The notes below the pieces were generated by a model. That model did not search any database and was not told the origin of the DNA. It saw only the letters and a program-made list of their open reading frames with translations. The position numbers were made by a program, and so were the translations under genes. A DNA stretch of 64,000 nucleotides, from contig NZ_SEMD01000001.1 of assembly GCF_004153165.1 (NCBI RefSeq), positions 124,001 through 188,000 of the forward strand, given 5' to 3'. The stretch is from Sporolactobacillus sp. THM7-4. GTDB lineage: Bacteria; Bacillota; Bacilli; Bacillales; Sporolactobacillaceae. Of this stretch, positions 45,391 through 53,603 are shown in pieces. Within the stretch, counting starts at the first letter, position 1, and every line of letters begins with the position of its first letter.

Positions 45391-45626
45391 ACGAAGTAGG
45401 GTCTCCGGATATCCTAATAAATAATGCAGCGTACTCAACAAATAATGATTTTTCTAATTAACCCATGAGGAATTAGATAGGCATTATAAGATTAATGTCC
45501 GACAATTACATTGTCAGCTGAACTTGCACCTCATGGAATAACAGTGAATGCAATAAATCCTGGCCCAACTGACACAGGATGGATGACAAATGCAATTAAA
45601 GATGAACTCAAACCCAAGTTCATATT
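45391..45626 (+). pseudogene. Decayed short-chain dehydrogenase (SDR) fragment
   Basis: Directly abutting the methyltransferase fragment. SPDILINNAAYSTNNDFSN carries the SDR NNA motif, then a one-base frameshift continues LTHEELDRHYKINV. An internal deletion removes the catalytic Tyr-x-x-x-Lys segment, and the frame resumes TLSAELAPHGITVNAINPGP, TDTGWMTNAIKDEL. The head of the gene, including the NAD-binding glycine motif, is also missing. Confidence 0.75.
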
Positions 45627-45726
45627 TCGGATGGAAATGAGATGTGATGAGATGAAGTATACGAATACTGTTAATTTTTCATACCATTGTGTACCTTTAT
45701 GAGTGCATTAAAAGGAGATATTATGA

Positions 45727-46935
45727 TTGAGGGATAGAAGCCTATTACGAAGAAACGCAAATTACAGAAGCCTTTGGTTAGCAAATAGCGGCAGCATATT
45801 AGGTGATTGGTTTAATCAAGTTGCACTCGGTCAGGTTACGCTCTCTTTGACTTACTCTCCATCTGCAATGGGCATGGTGCTTTTATGCCGTTCTCTTCCT
45901 TCAGTCTTATTAGGTCCTGTGATAAGTCCGATAATCGATAGCTACAACAAGAAAGTAATGCTGTTACTCAGTGACATGACAAGAGCAGTGTTCGTTCTAT
46001 TGTTCCCTTTAGCTATTATTCTGCACACAACTGCTTTTTTATATCTCGGTGCTCTTTTAATAGGTTTATGCGGAGTTATTTTTGCCCCTGCGCAGCAAGC
46101 CACTTATCCACTTATTCTTCCAGCAAAAGATCTGGTACAGGCAAATGCCCTGAATTCAGGTACATATGGCTTATTAAGCATCTTAGGCGCAGCAAGTGGT
46201 GGAATTATTTCTTCATTCTTAAATCCGAGCGTTTGTTTCCTGATTAATTCTTTATCTTATATCTGGTCAGCTTCCTGTATCTTTCAGATTCATTTAGCTG
46301 AAAGCAAAAGGAATAATCCCAAAAAAGACGCTTATTTTACTTCCATAAAAGAGGGTTTTAAGGAGGCTGCAAACAATAAAGTAGCAAGAGCGATTATTTT
46401 GATTGGAATAAGTTGGGGATTAGCCGGAGGAGGCTATGCCATACTGATTCCAACTCTTGGAGAGTTGGTATATGGAATGAACGGATTCGGCATCGGTATA
46501 CTGTATGCTGTTGATGGTCTAGGTGTTTTACTAGGAGCTCTATTTGTTCAATGGTTTATCGGGAGTAATGATAAACGGGCAAATTTATGGTATGGAATTG
46601 CCTATTTGACTCAAGCACTGTTCTTTGCACTGCTTGCCCAATCAGACGTTTTTATATTTGGAGCTATAACGCTGCTTTTTATGCGTTTTAGTTCGGGGAT
46701 TATCATCCCCTTGGATAGCTACTTGATGCAAATGCATACAAAACCCGAAGTCAGAGGGAGAGTTTTTTCACTCCATAATTCTACCTACTCTGGAGTCATG
46801 CAGTTGTCTTATGCCAGTTTAGGCTACCTGTTTGAATCAGTTGGAATTCCCATCATGGGTATGGTTATCGGATTGATCTCTTTTCTATGCGGTTCATTCT
46901 GGCTTTTACAGTTCAAAAAATTTCAGAATAATTAA
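45727..46935 (+). CDS. MFS efflux transporter (MefA-like group)
   Basis: A 402-residue major facilitator with 12 helices: NANYRSLWLANSGSILGDWFNQVALG at the N-terminus (seen in parts), FAPAQQATYPLILPAKDLVQANALNS, and FSLHNSTYSGVMQLSY near the C-terminus, typical of the macrolide-efflux/enterobactin-exporter-like group. AAGGAG sits 9 nt before a TTG at 45727. An ATG at 45723 has closer spacing but opens only four codons (MIEG stop), so either TTG is used or an ancestral ATG start was lost by frameshift. It is the only long intact gene in the AT-rich decayed part of the block. Confidence 0.82.
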   Translation: MRDRSLLRRNANYRSLWLANSGSILGDWFNQVALGQVTLSLTYSPSAMGMVLLCRSLPSVLLGPVISPIIDSYNKKVMLLLSDMTRAVFVLLFPLAIILHTTAFLYLGALLIGLCGVIFAPAQQATYPLILPAKDLVQANALNSGTYGLLSILGAASGGIISSFLNPSVCFLINSLSYIWSASCIFQIHLAESKRNNPKKDAYFTSIKEGFKEAANNKVARAIILIGISWGLAGGGYAILIPTLGELVYGMNGFGIGILYAVDGLGVLLGALFVQWFIGSNDKRANLWYGIAYLTQALFFALLAQSDVFIFGAITLLFMRFSSGIIIPLDSYLMQMHTKPEVRGRVFSLHNSTYSGVMQLSYASLGYLFESVGIPIMGMVIGLISFLCGSFWLLQFKKFQNN

Positions 46936-47004
46936 CGATCAGCAAATAACATGATGATCGTACCACCTGTGGAGTATGACAGATAATGCATATAAGCTAA
47001 GGAT

Positions 47005-47481
47005 GTGTTGATTGTGCAGATAAAACCAAGTTTGCGGAAAGCAAAGAACGGAGATTTGGATTTCGTTTTTGAATTAAATAAAGTAAACTTCAAAGATTTT
47101 ATTGATAAAATAAGAGGATGGGACGACAAAATTGAGTATCAGGATTTGAAGCAGATTTTTCATCCTGATGGAGATTTTATCATCACGTTAGATAAGAAAG
47201 ATATTGGATTTTTATCTCTGCAGTTCAACTCGAACAATATTCATGTAAGACATATAGAAATCCTTCCTCAGTATAAGCACAAAGGGATTGGAACTAAGAT
47301 TTTTGATAGCTTAAAAGAAAAAGAATTGCCTATTACATTAGAGGTAACAAAAAATAATATACCTGCTTACTTATTTTATAGAAAGTTAGGTTTTCAAGTA
47401 ATGGATGAAGTTAAAACACTAAAGAATGGTGTTCGTGGAGCCATTCCAATAATAAAAGTAATGATGAAACTTAATGTATAG
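47005..47481 (+). CDS. GNAT-family N-acetyltransferase, AT-rich
   Basis: A 155-158-residue acetyltransferase: SLRKAKNGDLDFVFELNKVNF near the start, HVRHIEILPQYKHKGIGTKIFDSL (the acetyl-CoA-binding Q/RxxGxG/A loop is QYKHKGIG), and NIPAYLFYRKLGFQVMDE. Start ambiguous: GTG 47005, TTG 47008 or GTG 47014 all follow AAGGA. Base composition is AT-rich, like the MFS gene before it and unlike the flanking chromosome. Confidence 0.8.
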   Translation: MLIVQIKPSLRKAKNGDLDFVFELNKVNFKDFIDKIRGWDDKIEYQDLKQIFHPDGDFIITLDKKDIGFLSLQFNSNNIHVRHIEILPQYKHKGIGTKIFDSLKEKELPITLEVTKNNIPAYLFYRKLGFQVMDEVKTLKNGVRGAIPIIKVMMKLNV

Positions 47482-47547
47482 TATGTCTTTCCTACAAAGT
47501 AGAACGATAATATGAAGCATATATATAATTCATTCGGAGGGATAACA

Positions 47548-47801
47548 TTGGCTGATCTATTAACCATTGATTGCTATGGTACATTAATTGATACCTCTGC
47601 TTTTTGGAAAGAACTTGAGACGATTGCTTTTTTGAACAGGTTCAAAGCAAATTGTCAACAAATCACCATGTACATATAGCTGCCGGTTTTTGGTGGGACA
47701 TGGTTCCGGCACAAAGAATGAATTGGAGAAGAATTTGGGTTAATCGCCATTCTAAAAAGGGACTCCAAAATTATATGCCATACGGTGAAGTTAAGGAATA
47801 A
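47548..47801 (+). pseudogene. Haloacid-dehalogenase-type HAD gene with internal deletion
   Basis: TTG 47548 behind CGGAGGG begins the type II dehalogenase motif LTIDCYGTLIDTSAFWKEL. After about 30 codons the middle of the gene is gone and, in another frame, the C-terminal part HHVHIAAGFWWDMVPAQRMN and RRIWVNRHSKKGLQNYMPYG follows to TAA 47799-47801. Only the two ends of a ~220-residue gene remain. Confidence 0.75.
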
Positions 47802-47910
47802 AACGAAGTATTTTATTATTTATAAATATGAACTTATTTTAACTTTGCATGTGTATTGATCGTCACTGCGTACGAGTATAAGATTTACACTAAAAATTGA
47901 GGTGTTTCAA

Positions 47911-48171
47911 TTGACTGGAAAAAAAGAATATCCGATTCGTTTGATATTTGGTGGAAGTAACGGTGCAGAGACTTTACTTAATATCGTTTTTGAACGACCA
48001 GACCATTCATTGAAGAATATTAAAATTGATCCAGAAACTGATAAATTGCAACTACTGTCATTTGAGGACGACATATCTGAAGGAAAAGTTATCTATGAAG
48101 ATAAAGGGCTTTTCGGACAGTATAAACTGACAAAAATAATTCTCCCCAAAAATATCAGCATTTTAAATTAA
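47911..48171 (+). CDS. Hypothetical small protein (86 residues)
   Basis: TTG 47911 lies 6 nt after GAGGTG; a GTG at 47902 is in frame but overlaps that site. The product, beginning MTGKKEYPIRLIFGGSNGAE, has no transmembrane segment and alternates charged and hydrophobic residues (SEGKVIYEDKGLFGQYKLTK), suggesting a small beta protein. Not recognised. Last open frame of the AT-rich part. It may be another fragment. Confidence 0.45.
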   Translation: MTGKKEYPIRLIFGGSNGAETLLNIVFERPDHSLKNIKIDPETDKLQLLSFEDDISEGKVIYEDKGLFGQYKLTKIILPKNISILN

Positions 48172-48249
48172 AAACGAGAACTATTATTAAGAAGGTAAAA
48201 TTAACTTGAATCATTTAAAGACGTTAAAAAAAGGACAACTACCGGGCGA

Positions 48250-48451
48250 CTCACGACTTTGGCTCCAGCGCAGGATCCATCTCGTTTGTCAGCCTGTTTG
48301 TCGATTACTTTAACTTTCTCCGGCCACACGCAGCGCTGGAAGGCCGGGTGCCGGTGGTTTTACGGAGCTGGAGGAACCAGGAAATATGCCGGGACGCTGG
48401 GTCAAGCTGCTGGGCTTAGCCCAGGAATGGCTGAAGGATCCGGCTGCCTGA
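48250..48451 (+). pseudogene. Transposase C-terminal remnant
   Basis: In one frame FVSLFVDYFNFLRPHAALEG, with the RPHxxL motif of DDE transposase/integrase C-termini, is followed after a frameshift by ELEEPGNMPGRWVKLLGLAQ and EWLKDPAA stop. GC content rises sharply here compared with the preceding 3 kb. No complete insertion sequence or terminal repeat was found. The rest of 48172-48705 shows an imperfect inverted repeat TCAAGGGC (48538) / GCCCTTGA (48579) but no gene. Confidence 0.65.
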
Positions 48452-48705
48452 CTTTTTTGTTTCGCAAAGCACGGAAACAGCAATCGGCGAAGCGAACACT
48501 TAACAAACCGACAGGCCAATGGTTTACAATGAACAAATCAAGGGCAGCTTTGTCATGCCTGCTTTTCCGTCCCCGTCGCCCTTGACACCCACCATCCTAA
48601 CCATTGTCGTGTTTGTCAACGGCGATTGCGGGGCTCACCACCTCCCCTGGGCCGAAAGCCATTATCCGCCATACGTTTTCATAGAACTTTTGACACTACC
48701 ACCTT

Positions 48706-48906
48706 TAAAAAGACACCTTTTCAGGCAAATACGCATGAAAAGGTGTCATTAGTTTCTCAGATTAGTTTTTCAGATCCTCAATGGAATGAATCTTTACGTA
48801 AGACGGAACAACGAGGCCTAATTTTGTTCCTTTCAGATTTGCTCCAAGGTCGGTCACTTGATTTTTAAACTGGTTCATATAATCGGCATGTGTCGTCGGC
48901 AGCCAG
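48706..48906. repeat. Direct repeat, copy 2: 3' end of intact opuAC and its terminator
   Basis: Second copy of the 200-bp sequence found at 40060-40259, in the same orientation, here joined to the rest of opuAC. The hairpin (AAAGACACCTTTTC with GAAAAGGTGTC, 48709-48747) is the opuA operon terminator. Confidence 0.92.
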
Positions 48907-49649
48907 GCAGCAACGATGGCGTCATCACTCCCTTTAGCAACGCCTGCCCACATCTGGCCGGCGCCGAGCTGTTCCATCGTTACATCATAGCCGAGTTTTT
49001 TCAGCACCGAGCTGACAACGTTCGTGCTTGCAATTTCAGAAGCCCAGGCAACATAACCGAGCTTTATCTTTTTTCCACTGACTTTTTTTACGCCGTTTGT
49101 CCATTGGGCCACTTTTTCTTTGTTTTCATCGACCCACTTTTGCGCAGCTTTATCCGGATCGGTCCCTTTTTGAATATCGAGCATGACTTTGCCCATATCA
49201 TTTGCGGTCCAGAAGAACTGATCGAGGAACTTCGCAGCGTTCGGATCTTTTTTATCGAATCCCTTATGAATAACCGTATGGATTTCTTCCGACTTTCCAA
49301 AGATCCCCTTCGGATCCTCAAGGTATTTCAGATCATATTTCTGAAACATCCAGTGCGGCGTCCAGCCAGTAACGACAATCGGCTGTTTATTTTTTATCGC
49401 TTTATCCAGTGAAGCAGTCATGGTCGCTTCCGAACCCGACTGTACCGTCCAATTGCTCATTCCATAAGCCTGAACGGCCTTATCGGTCAGTTTCATCTCG
49501 CCGGAACCGGGGTCGATACCGATAATTTTATGGCCGACCTGGTCACCGAAAGAGTCCTTGCCATCTCCAGCGCTTTGGCCGGCGCATCCGGTGAGAACAG
49601 AAGCAATCACAACAAAAAATCCAATAAGGATTGTACTCAGTTTCTTCAA
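48762..49649 (-). CDS. opuAC: Glycine betaine-binding lipoprotein OpuAC
   Basis: Substrate-binding protein of the OpuA osmoprotectant ABC transporter, 295 residues. The signal peptide MKKLSTILIGFFVVIASVLTGC ends in lipobox LTGC, so it is anchored at about Cys22. Binding-domain segments include SNWTVQSGSEATMTASLD, VVTGWTPHWMFQKYDLKYL and VAAWLPTTHADYMNQF, with the tryptophans that cage the trimethylammonium group. TTG 49649 has AAAGGAGG 7 nt upstream, while the upstream ATG codons lack a site. Third gene of opuAA-opuAB-opuAC. Its 3' end is duplicated at 40116-40259. Confidence 0.95.
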   Translation of the reverse strand: MKKLSTILIGFFVVIASVLTGCAGQSAGDGKDSFGDQVGHKIIGIDPGSGEMKLTDKAVQAYGMSNWTVQSGSEATMTASLDKAIKNKQPIVVTGWTPHWMFQKYDLKYLEDPKGIFGKSEEIHTVIHKGFDKKDPNAAKFLDQFFWTANDMGKVMLDIQKGTDPDKAAQKWVDENKEKVAQWTNGVKKVSGKKIKLGYVAWASEIASTNVVSSVLKKLGYDVTMEQLGAGQMWAGVAKGSDDAIVAAWLPTTHADYMNQFKNQVTDLGANLKGTKLGLVVPSYVKIHSIEDLKN

Positions 49650-49672
49650 TGAAAGTCCTCCTTTACTGTTCA

Positions 49673-50518
49673 TCATTTCTTTACTTTTCTCGTTCTCGTC
49701 TTCTGAGAAATTCGGTCAAGCATCATCGCGATGATTACAATGCAAAGCCCGGCCTCAACCCCGATATCCGTCCGCAGCGATGTGACAGCAAGGTAAACGT
49801 CCGCACCCAGTCCCGGTGCTCCGACGAGCGACGCTACGACAACCATCGATAGAGAAAGCATAATACTCTGGTTAATGCCTGCCAGGATTGTCGGCGTTGC
49901 GAGCGGAAGTTGAACTTTAAACAGCTTTTGCCACGTTGTCGAACCGAATGAATCGGATGCCTCGATCAAATCTGCGGGAACCTGACGGATGCCCAGACTG
50001 GTCATGCGAATCGTCGGCGGCATGGCGAAAACGATCGTCGCAACAACACCCGGAGGCATTCCTGTTCCAAACAAAAAAATGGCCGGAATCAAATACACAA
50101 AAGAAGGCATCGTCTGCATAAAATCAAGGATCGGCGTCACCATTTTTTTAAACGGATCATAAATCCCCGAAAGAATGCCAAGAGGAAGTCCGATGATCAT
50201 CGAAAGGGCAACTGAAGTAACGACGAGAGCAAAAGTCTGCATCGCATGAGCCCAATAGCCAAGATCGTACACAAGCAAAAGTCCGAGAAGAGTGAATAGA
50301 GCTGCGCCCCATCCCCTCCGCCAAAAAACGACCGCAACAAAAAGAAGAATAAAAACAACTGGCGTTATGAATCCGAACAGAGTGACCAGGCTATTGACAA
50401 ATCCTTGAATACCACCCGCGATATAGCCGAAAAATGTATCAAAATGATTCGTAATCCATTGAATCAATAGATCGGCCCAATGGCCAATCGGGATCTTGGG
50501 CAAAATTGTTTGACTCAT
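49673..50518 (-). CDS. opuAB: Glycine betaine ABC transporter permease OpuAB
   Basis: A 281-residue permease of the ProW/OpuAB family with about seven helices. The cytoplasmic EAA loop, IEASDSFGSTTWQKLFKVQLPLATPTILAGINQ (quoted in parts: EASDSFGSTTWQKLFKVQLP), couples to the ATPase. It imports glycine betaine with OpuAA and OpuAC during osmotic stress. Its start overlaps the opuAA stop by 4 bp, and opuAC begins 23 bp after its stop. Confidence 0.95.
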   Translation of the reverse strand: MSQTILPKIPIGHWADLLIQWITNHFDTFFGYIAGGIQGFVNSLVTLFGFITPVVFILLFVAVVFWRRGWGAALFTLLGLLLVYDLGYWAHAMQTFALVVTSVALSMIIGLPLGILSGIYDPFKKMVTPILDFMQTMPSFVYLIPAIFLFGTGMPPGVVATIVFAMPPTIRMTSLGIRQVPADLIEASDSFGSTTWQKLFKVQLPLATPTILAGINQSIMLSLSMVVVASLVGAPGLGADVYLAVTSLRTDIGVEAGLCIVIIAMMLDRISQKTRTRKVKK

Positions 50519-51720
50519 GACTGTTTCACCCCCGATCGAGTTAAGGATGGGTAGCTCCCGGCAAGTGCGTTTATTATCGCACCTCGTCTTACCAGTCCCC
50601 TGAGCTTCCCCTGCTCATCAACAACCGGCAAAGGAACAGAAGCGTTCGAAATATCTTCGAATAGATCCGCGAGAAGCGTATCGACGGTCACTGGATGAAT
50701 CGGCTTGACGATCTCCAGACATGTTTTCCCTTTTTTAACCGCTTCTGCCGCATCATCCGCATCGATCACACCGAGAAATTTCTTAGAGCGGTCGACGGTA
50801 AAAAGACTGGACAGCCCGGCATCCTTCATTAACTGCAGGGCAACCCGCGGGCCGCGATCGACCTGCATCGCATCCGCCCGGCTCATGATATGTCCAGCCG
50901 TGATTACCTTGCTCATGTCAACATCTTCAACGAAATGCTCCACATAGTCATTTGCCGGATTGATCAGAATCTCTTCCGGCGAGCCAATTTGCACAATACG
51001 ACCGTCTTTCATTAATGCAATACGGTCACCGATTCGAAGCGCCTCATCTAAATCGTGTGTGATAAAAACAATGGTCTTGTGCATGTTCGTTTGCAGATCC
51101 AGGAGCTGATCCTGCATTTCCTTACGGATCAGCGGATCCAGCGCGCTGAACGCTTCATCCATCAGTAAAATATCAGTCCCGCTTGCAAGCGCCCTTGCCA
51201 AACCGACGCGCTGCTGCATGCCGCCCGAAAGCTGATCGGGCATGCTTGTTTCATACCCCTTCAGCCCAACCTGTTCGAGGGCCTCAAGTGCCCTTTTTTG
51301 GCGTTCGTTTTTCTCGATACCCTGTATTTCCAGACCATAAAGCGTGTTCTCAAGAATCGTACGATGGGGAAAGAGAGCAAACCCTTGAAAAACCATACTG
51401 ATTTTCTGTCTCCGGACGCGTCGAAGATCTTTGACATTCATCCTTGTTATTTCTTCACCGTCGATAAGAACACTGCCTGAGGTCGGCTCGATTAATCGGT
51501 TGAGCAGCCGGACCAATGTAGATTTTCCGCTTCCGGACAATCCCATGATCACGAAAATTTCACCCGCTTCAACGTGAAAACTCGCATCACTCACACCGAC
51601 GTTCAAGCCTGCCTTTCTTTTAATTTCCTTTTTCGACAAACCTTTTTTTAAAAGTTCCAAACCCAGCTTCGGATTTTTGCCGAACACTTTGGTGGCCTGC
51701 CTGACTTCAATTTTATTCAT
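50515..51720 (-). CDS. opuAA: Glycine betaine ABC transporter ATP-binding protein OpuAA
   Basis: A 401-residue ABC ATPase: Walker A GLSGSGKST (60-68), signature LSGGMQQR, Walker B ILLMDEAFSALD, H-loop VFITHDLDEA. The C-terminus (about 270-395) contains two CBS domains, which in this family sense ionic strength or cyclic-di-AMP. The long N-terminal segment LELLKKGLSKKEIKRKAG before the ATPase is typical of OpuAA/ProV. GAGGTG precedes the ATG. First gene of the operon, divergent from the GbsR-type regulator. Confidence 0.96.
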   Translation of the reverse strand: MNKIEVRQATKVFGKNPKLGLELLKKGLSKKEIKRKAGLNVGVSDASFHVEAGEIFVIMGLSGSGKSTLVRLLNRLIEPTSGSVLIDGEEITRMNVKDLRRVRRQKISMVFQGFALFPHRTILENTLYGLEIQGIEKNERQKRALEALEQVGLKGYETSMPDQLSGGMQQRVGLARALASGTDILLMDEAFSALDPLIRKEMQDQLLDLQTNMHKTIVFITHDLDEALRIGDRIALMKDGRIVQIGSPEEILINPANDYVEHFVEDVDMSKVITAGHIMSRADAMQVDRGPRVALQLMKDAGLSSLFTVDRSKKFLGVIDADDAAEAVKKGKTCLEIVKPIHPVTVDTLLADLFEDISNASVPLPVVDEQGKLRGLVRRGAIINALAGSYPSLTRSGVKQS

Positions 51721-51797
51721 TTCAACACCTCAACTTTTCCAGATGAACGTTTGGTTCTGCGCATGAGCAACAAATAAAATTTTATCACAAATGTTTG

Positions 51798-51847
51798 TAC
51801 AGTTTAAACTGTATATAACGTTAATGCTGTACATATACTTCTTACAG
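51798..51847. promoter_or_regulatory. Operator candidates for the GbsR-type repressor between opuA and its regulator
   Basis: TACAGTTTAAACTGTA (51798-51813) is a perfect 16-bp palindrome 80 bp upstream of opuAA. A second pair of the same half-sites, CTGTA (51827-51831) and TACAG (51843-51847), follows with an 11-bp spacer. No other palindrome of this quality is seen in 51721-51997, so binding by the adjacent GbsR/OpcR-type repressor is a reasonable inference. Confidence 0.65.
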
Positions 51848-51997
51848 TATGCTATGCGCATAATAAAACAGCTGATTTTCTTAGAATTATTCGCCCATCC
51901 TTGTTCTCAGAGGTAAACTTCGCTCTTTTCACAGTTCGCGGCTAAGTTTAAAATAAACAGTGTACAATAAAAACTTTTTTAAGTTGGTGGGTTACTA

Positions 51998-52543
51998 TTG
52001 GATCGAACCGAGATTATTGAAAATACAAGAGAACGAGTCATTGAATCCATTTCTCAAAATATGTACTTGTATGGTGTCTCGCCTTCAATCGGACGGCTTT
52101 ACGGTACCTTATACTTTAAGGACAAGCCGATGACCCTGGATGAGATGAAGGAAGAACTGAAGATGAGCAAGACGAGCATGAGCACATCTGTCCGAACCCT
52201 GACAGAATTGAACATGGTTGAGAAGGTTTGGAAAAAAGGCGTACGCAAAGACCTGTACGAGGCAAAAACGGATTGGTACCAGATCTTCATCGACTTTTTC
52301 TCTAATCAATGGAGGAAAGTGACGGCGATGAATGTCAAAGCGATTAAGCAGTCGCGCAAAGAACTGACGTACATGCTGGAAAACGAAGTACTGGCTGAAT
52401 CCGAAAAGCAGCAGATTCAGTCTGATATAGAAAAATATAACCAGATTCTGGATTATTATGACTGGTTAAACCGTCTGTTTGATTTTCTTGAAAGTGATGA
52501 AATTTTTCATCATGTTGAGAAAAGAAATAAGTGGTCAGAATAA
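51998..52543 (+). CDS. GbsR/OpcR-family regulator of osmoprotectant uptake
   Basis: A 181-residue MarR-like winged-helix repressor of the GbsR/OpcR family. The helix-turn-helix is YGVSPSIGRLYGTLYFKDKP, then MSKTSMSTSVRTLTEL, with wing VEKVWKKGVRKDLYEA and a long C-terminal helical dimerisation and ligand domain (NQWRKVTAMNVKAIKQSRKE). GbsR senses choline; OpcR-like relatives control choline or glycine-betaine importers. The divergent opuA operon is the probable target. The start is TTG 51998 behind GGTGGG. A terminator follows. Confidence 0.88.
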   Translation: MDRTEIIENTRERVIESISQNMYLYGVSPSIGRLYGTLYFKDKPMTLDEMKEELKMSKTSMSTSVRTLTELNMVEKVWKKGVRKDLYEAKTDWYQIFIDFFSNQWRKVTAMNVKAIKQSRKELTYMLENEVLAESEKQQIQSDIEKYNQILDYYDWLNRLFDFLESDEIFHHVEKRNKWSE

Positions 52544-52576
52544 ACAAAAAAGTAATCGTTACACCCTGTCTCATAT

Positions 52577-52610
52577 CCTCCCAATCGCTATGGTTGGGAG
52601 GGTTTTTGCT
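52577..52610 (+). terminator. Terminator of the GbsR-type gene
   Basis: CCTCCCAATC, short loop, GGTTGGGAGG, then GTTTTTG. Confidence 0.88.
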
Positions 52611-52723
52611 GTTTGCTGTTAATTGACCCCGCTCTCCGATCCGTAAAAAAATCGGTTCCTGCCCTGCCTTTTGTGCATGAAAAGAATATAATTTAATAAG
52701 TGGTTCAGACAGGTGGGAGGCAT

Positions 52724-53284
52724 GTGAACGAAGATCTGTTAATACTCAGCGCACTCGGATCTGTTGTCGTGGGCAAGCTGTTTATTGCCTGGGGTTTGAC
52801 GCCTCAAAAGAACCGGACCGGTGCCGATGGCAATCTCATTTTTTATGGAAGCGTTATGCAGGTGAACGGGAATGCGCTTGATGCCGGGTTTCTTCGCGGA
52901 GAAACACCCGATAAGATTGGCACTCAGTTACAGGTCATGGCCTATATCATGAGCGTCTATAGTTTCATCGTTATTCAGGACCAGTACGCAAGAATAAAGA
53001 TCGGTCTGGCGGTCAACCTGATTCTTGTACTCTCAGAAATTATCATTCTCTCTGATCGAAGCATCTGGAATAAAAATTACCTGGTCATCGGGAACATGAT
53101 TTATGCGATCGGAAGCCTGATTCATGCGATGGGTAAAAAAAATCGACTGTACAGTCCATCGCCCCTGACGACAATAGATCCTCTGGAAACAAAAGGAGCA
53201 TGGGTGCAGGCGATTGGCATCATCATCATTTTTTCAGGTACGGCTGCCGAGAGCACGATCGATTCAGGCAACAAACAGAAATAG
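52724..53284 (+). CDS. Membrane protein of unknown function (about 186 residues)
   Basis: Hydrophobic segments at about 5-25, 75-90, 95-115, 122-140 and 160-178 give an estimated four to five helices. Two similar units are visible: SALGSVVVGKLFIAWGLTPQ near the start and GAWVQAIGIIIIFSGTAAES near the end, suggesting an internal repeat, and this resembles the repetitive DUF6944-like Bacillus proteins, which I recall only loosely. GTG 52724 has AGGTGG 7 nt upstream; a GTG at 52700 is also in frame. No operon partner. Confidence 0.55.
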   Translation: MNEDLLILSALGSVVVGKLFIAWGLTPQKNRTGADGNLIFYGSVMQVNGNALDAGFLRGETPDKIGTQLQVMAYIMSVYSFIVIQDQYARIKIGLAVNLILVLSEIIILSDRSIWNKNYLVIGNMIYAIGSLIHAMGKKNRLYSPSPLTTIDPLETKGAWVQAIGIIIIFSGTAAESTIDSGNKQK

Positions 53285-53391
53285 TTTCCCGCTAAATCAG
53301 AAGATCGTCCGGACGGATGTACTTAACGGCAAAACGAATCACGTTTTTCACCCGATACCTCCCTCCTTTCCTCTTCATCTTATGCGGCAAA

Positions 53392-53454
53392 GCTGCTCCG
53401 AATACCGATAAAATTGCTCCGAGTTCAAGCGAAGTTGCTCTGAATCGACCCTTC
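53392..53454. repeat. 21-bp tandem repeat array A (three units)
   Basis: Units begin at 53392, 53413 and 53434, exactly 21 bp apart: GCTGCTCCGAAT, ATTGCTCCGAGT and GTTGCTCTGAAT followed by variable 9-bp ends. The array lies in the 319-bp intergenic space 53285-53603, which holds no other feature. Compare array B at 55719. Confidence 0.7.
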
Positions 53455-53603
53455 ACTTTCCCGGTTGATTGGATCAGCCATCCTTCGCGATGGTCCTTTT
53501 CTCCGCCGGCTCTCTGTAAAAAAGAGCGGAAATGCCAGTTAAAAAAACAGACATTTCCGCTAACCGAAACACCTCGAGGACGGGCTCGAACAGCCTTAAA
53601 ACA

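Noticed and set aside
48259-48585. 108-codon ORF across the transposase remnant
   Set aside because: Its frame is Cys/Gly/Arg-rich with no family resemblance, while the transposase-like motifs fall in the other frames.
40336-53284. Antiphage defence island
   Set aside because: The block is accessory in character, but I found no restriction, CRISPR, CBASS, retron, Abi or toxin-antitoxin family gene; contents are pumps, acetyltransferases and remnants.
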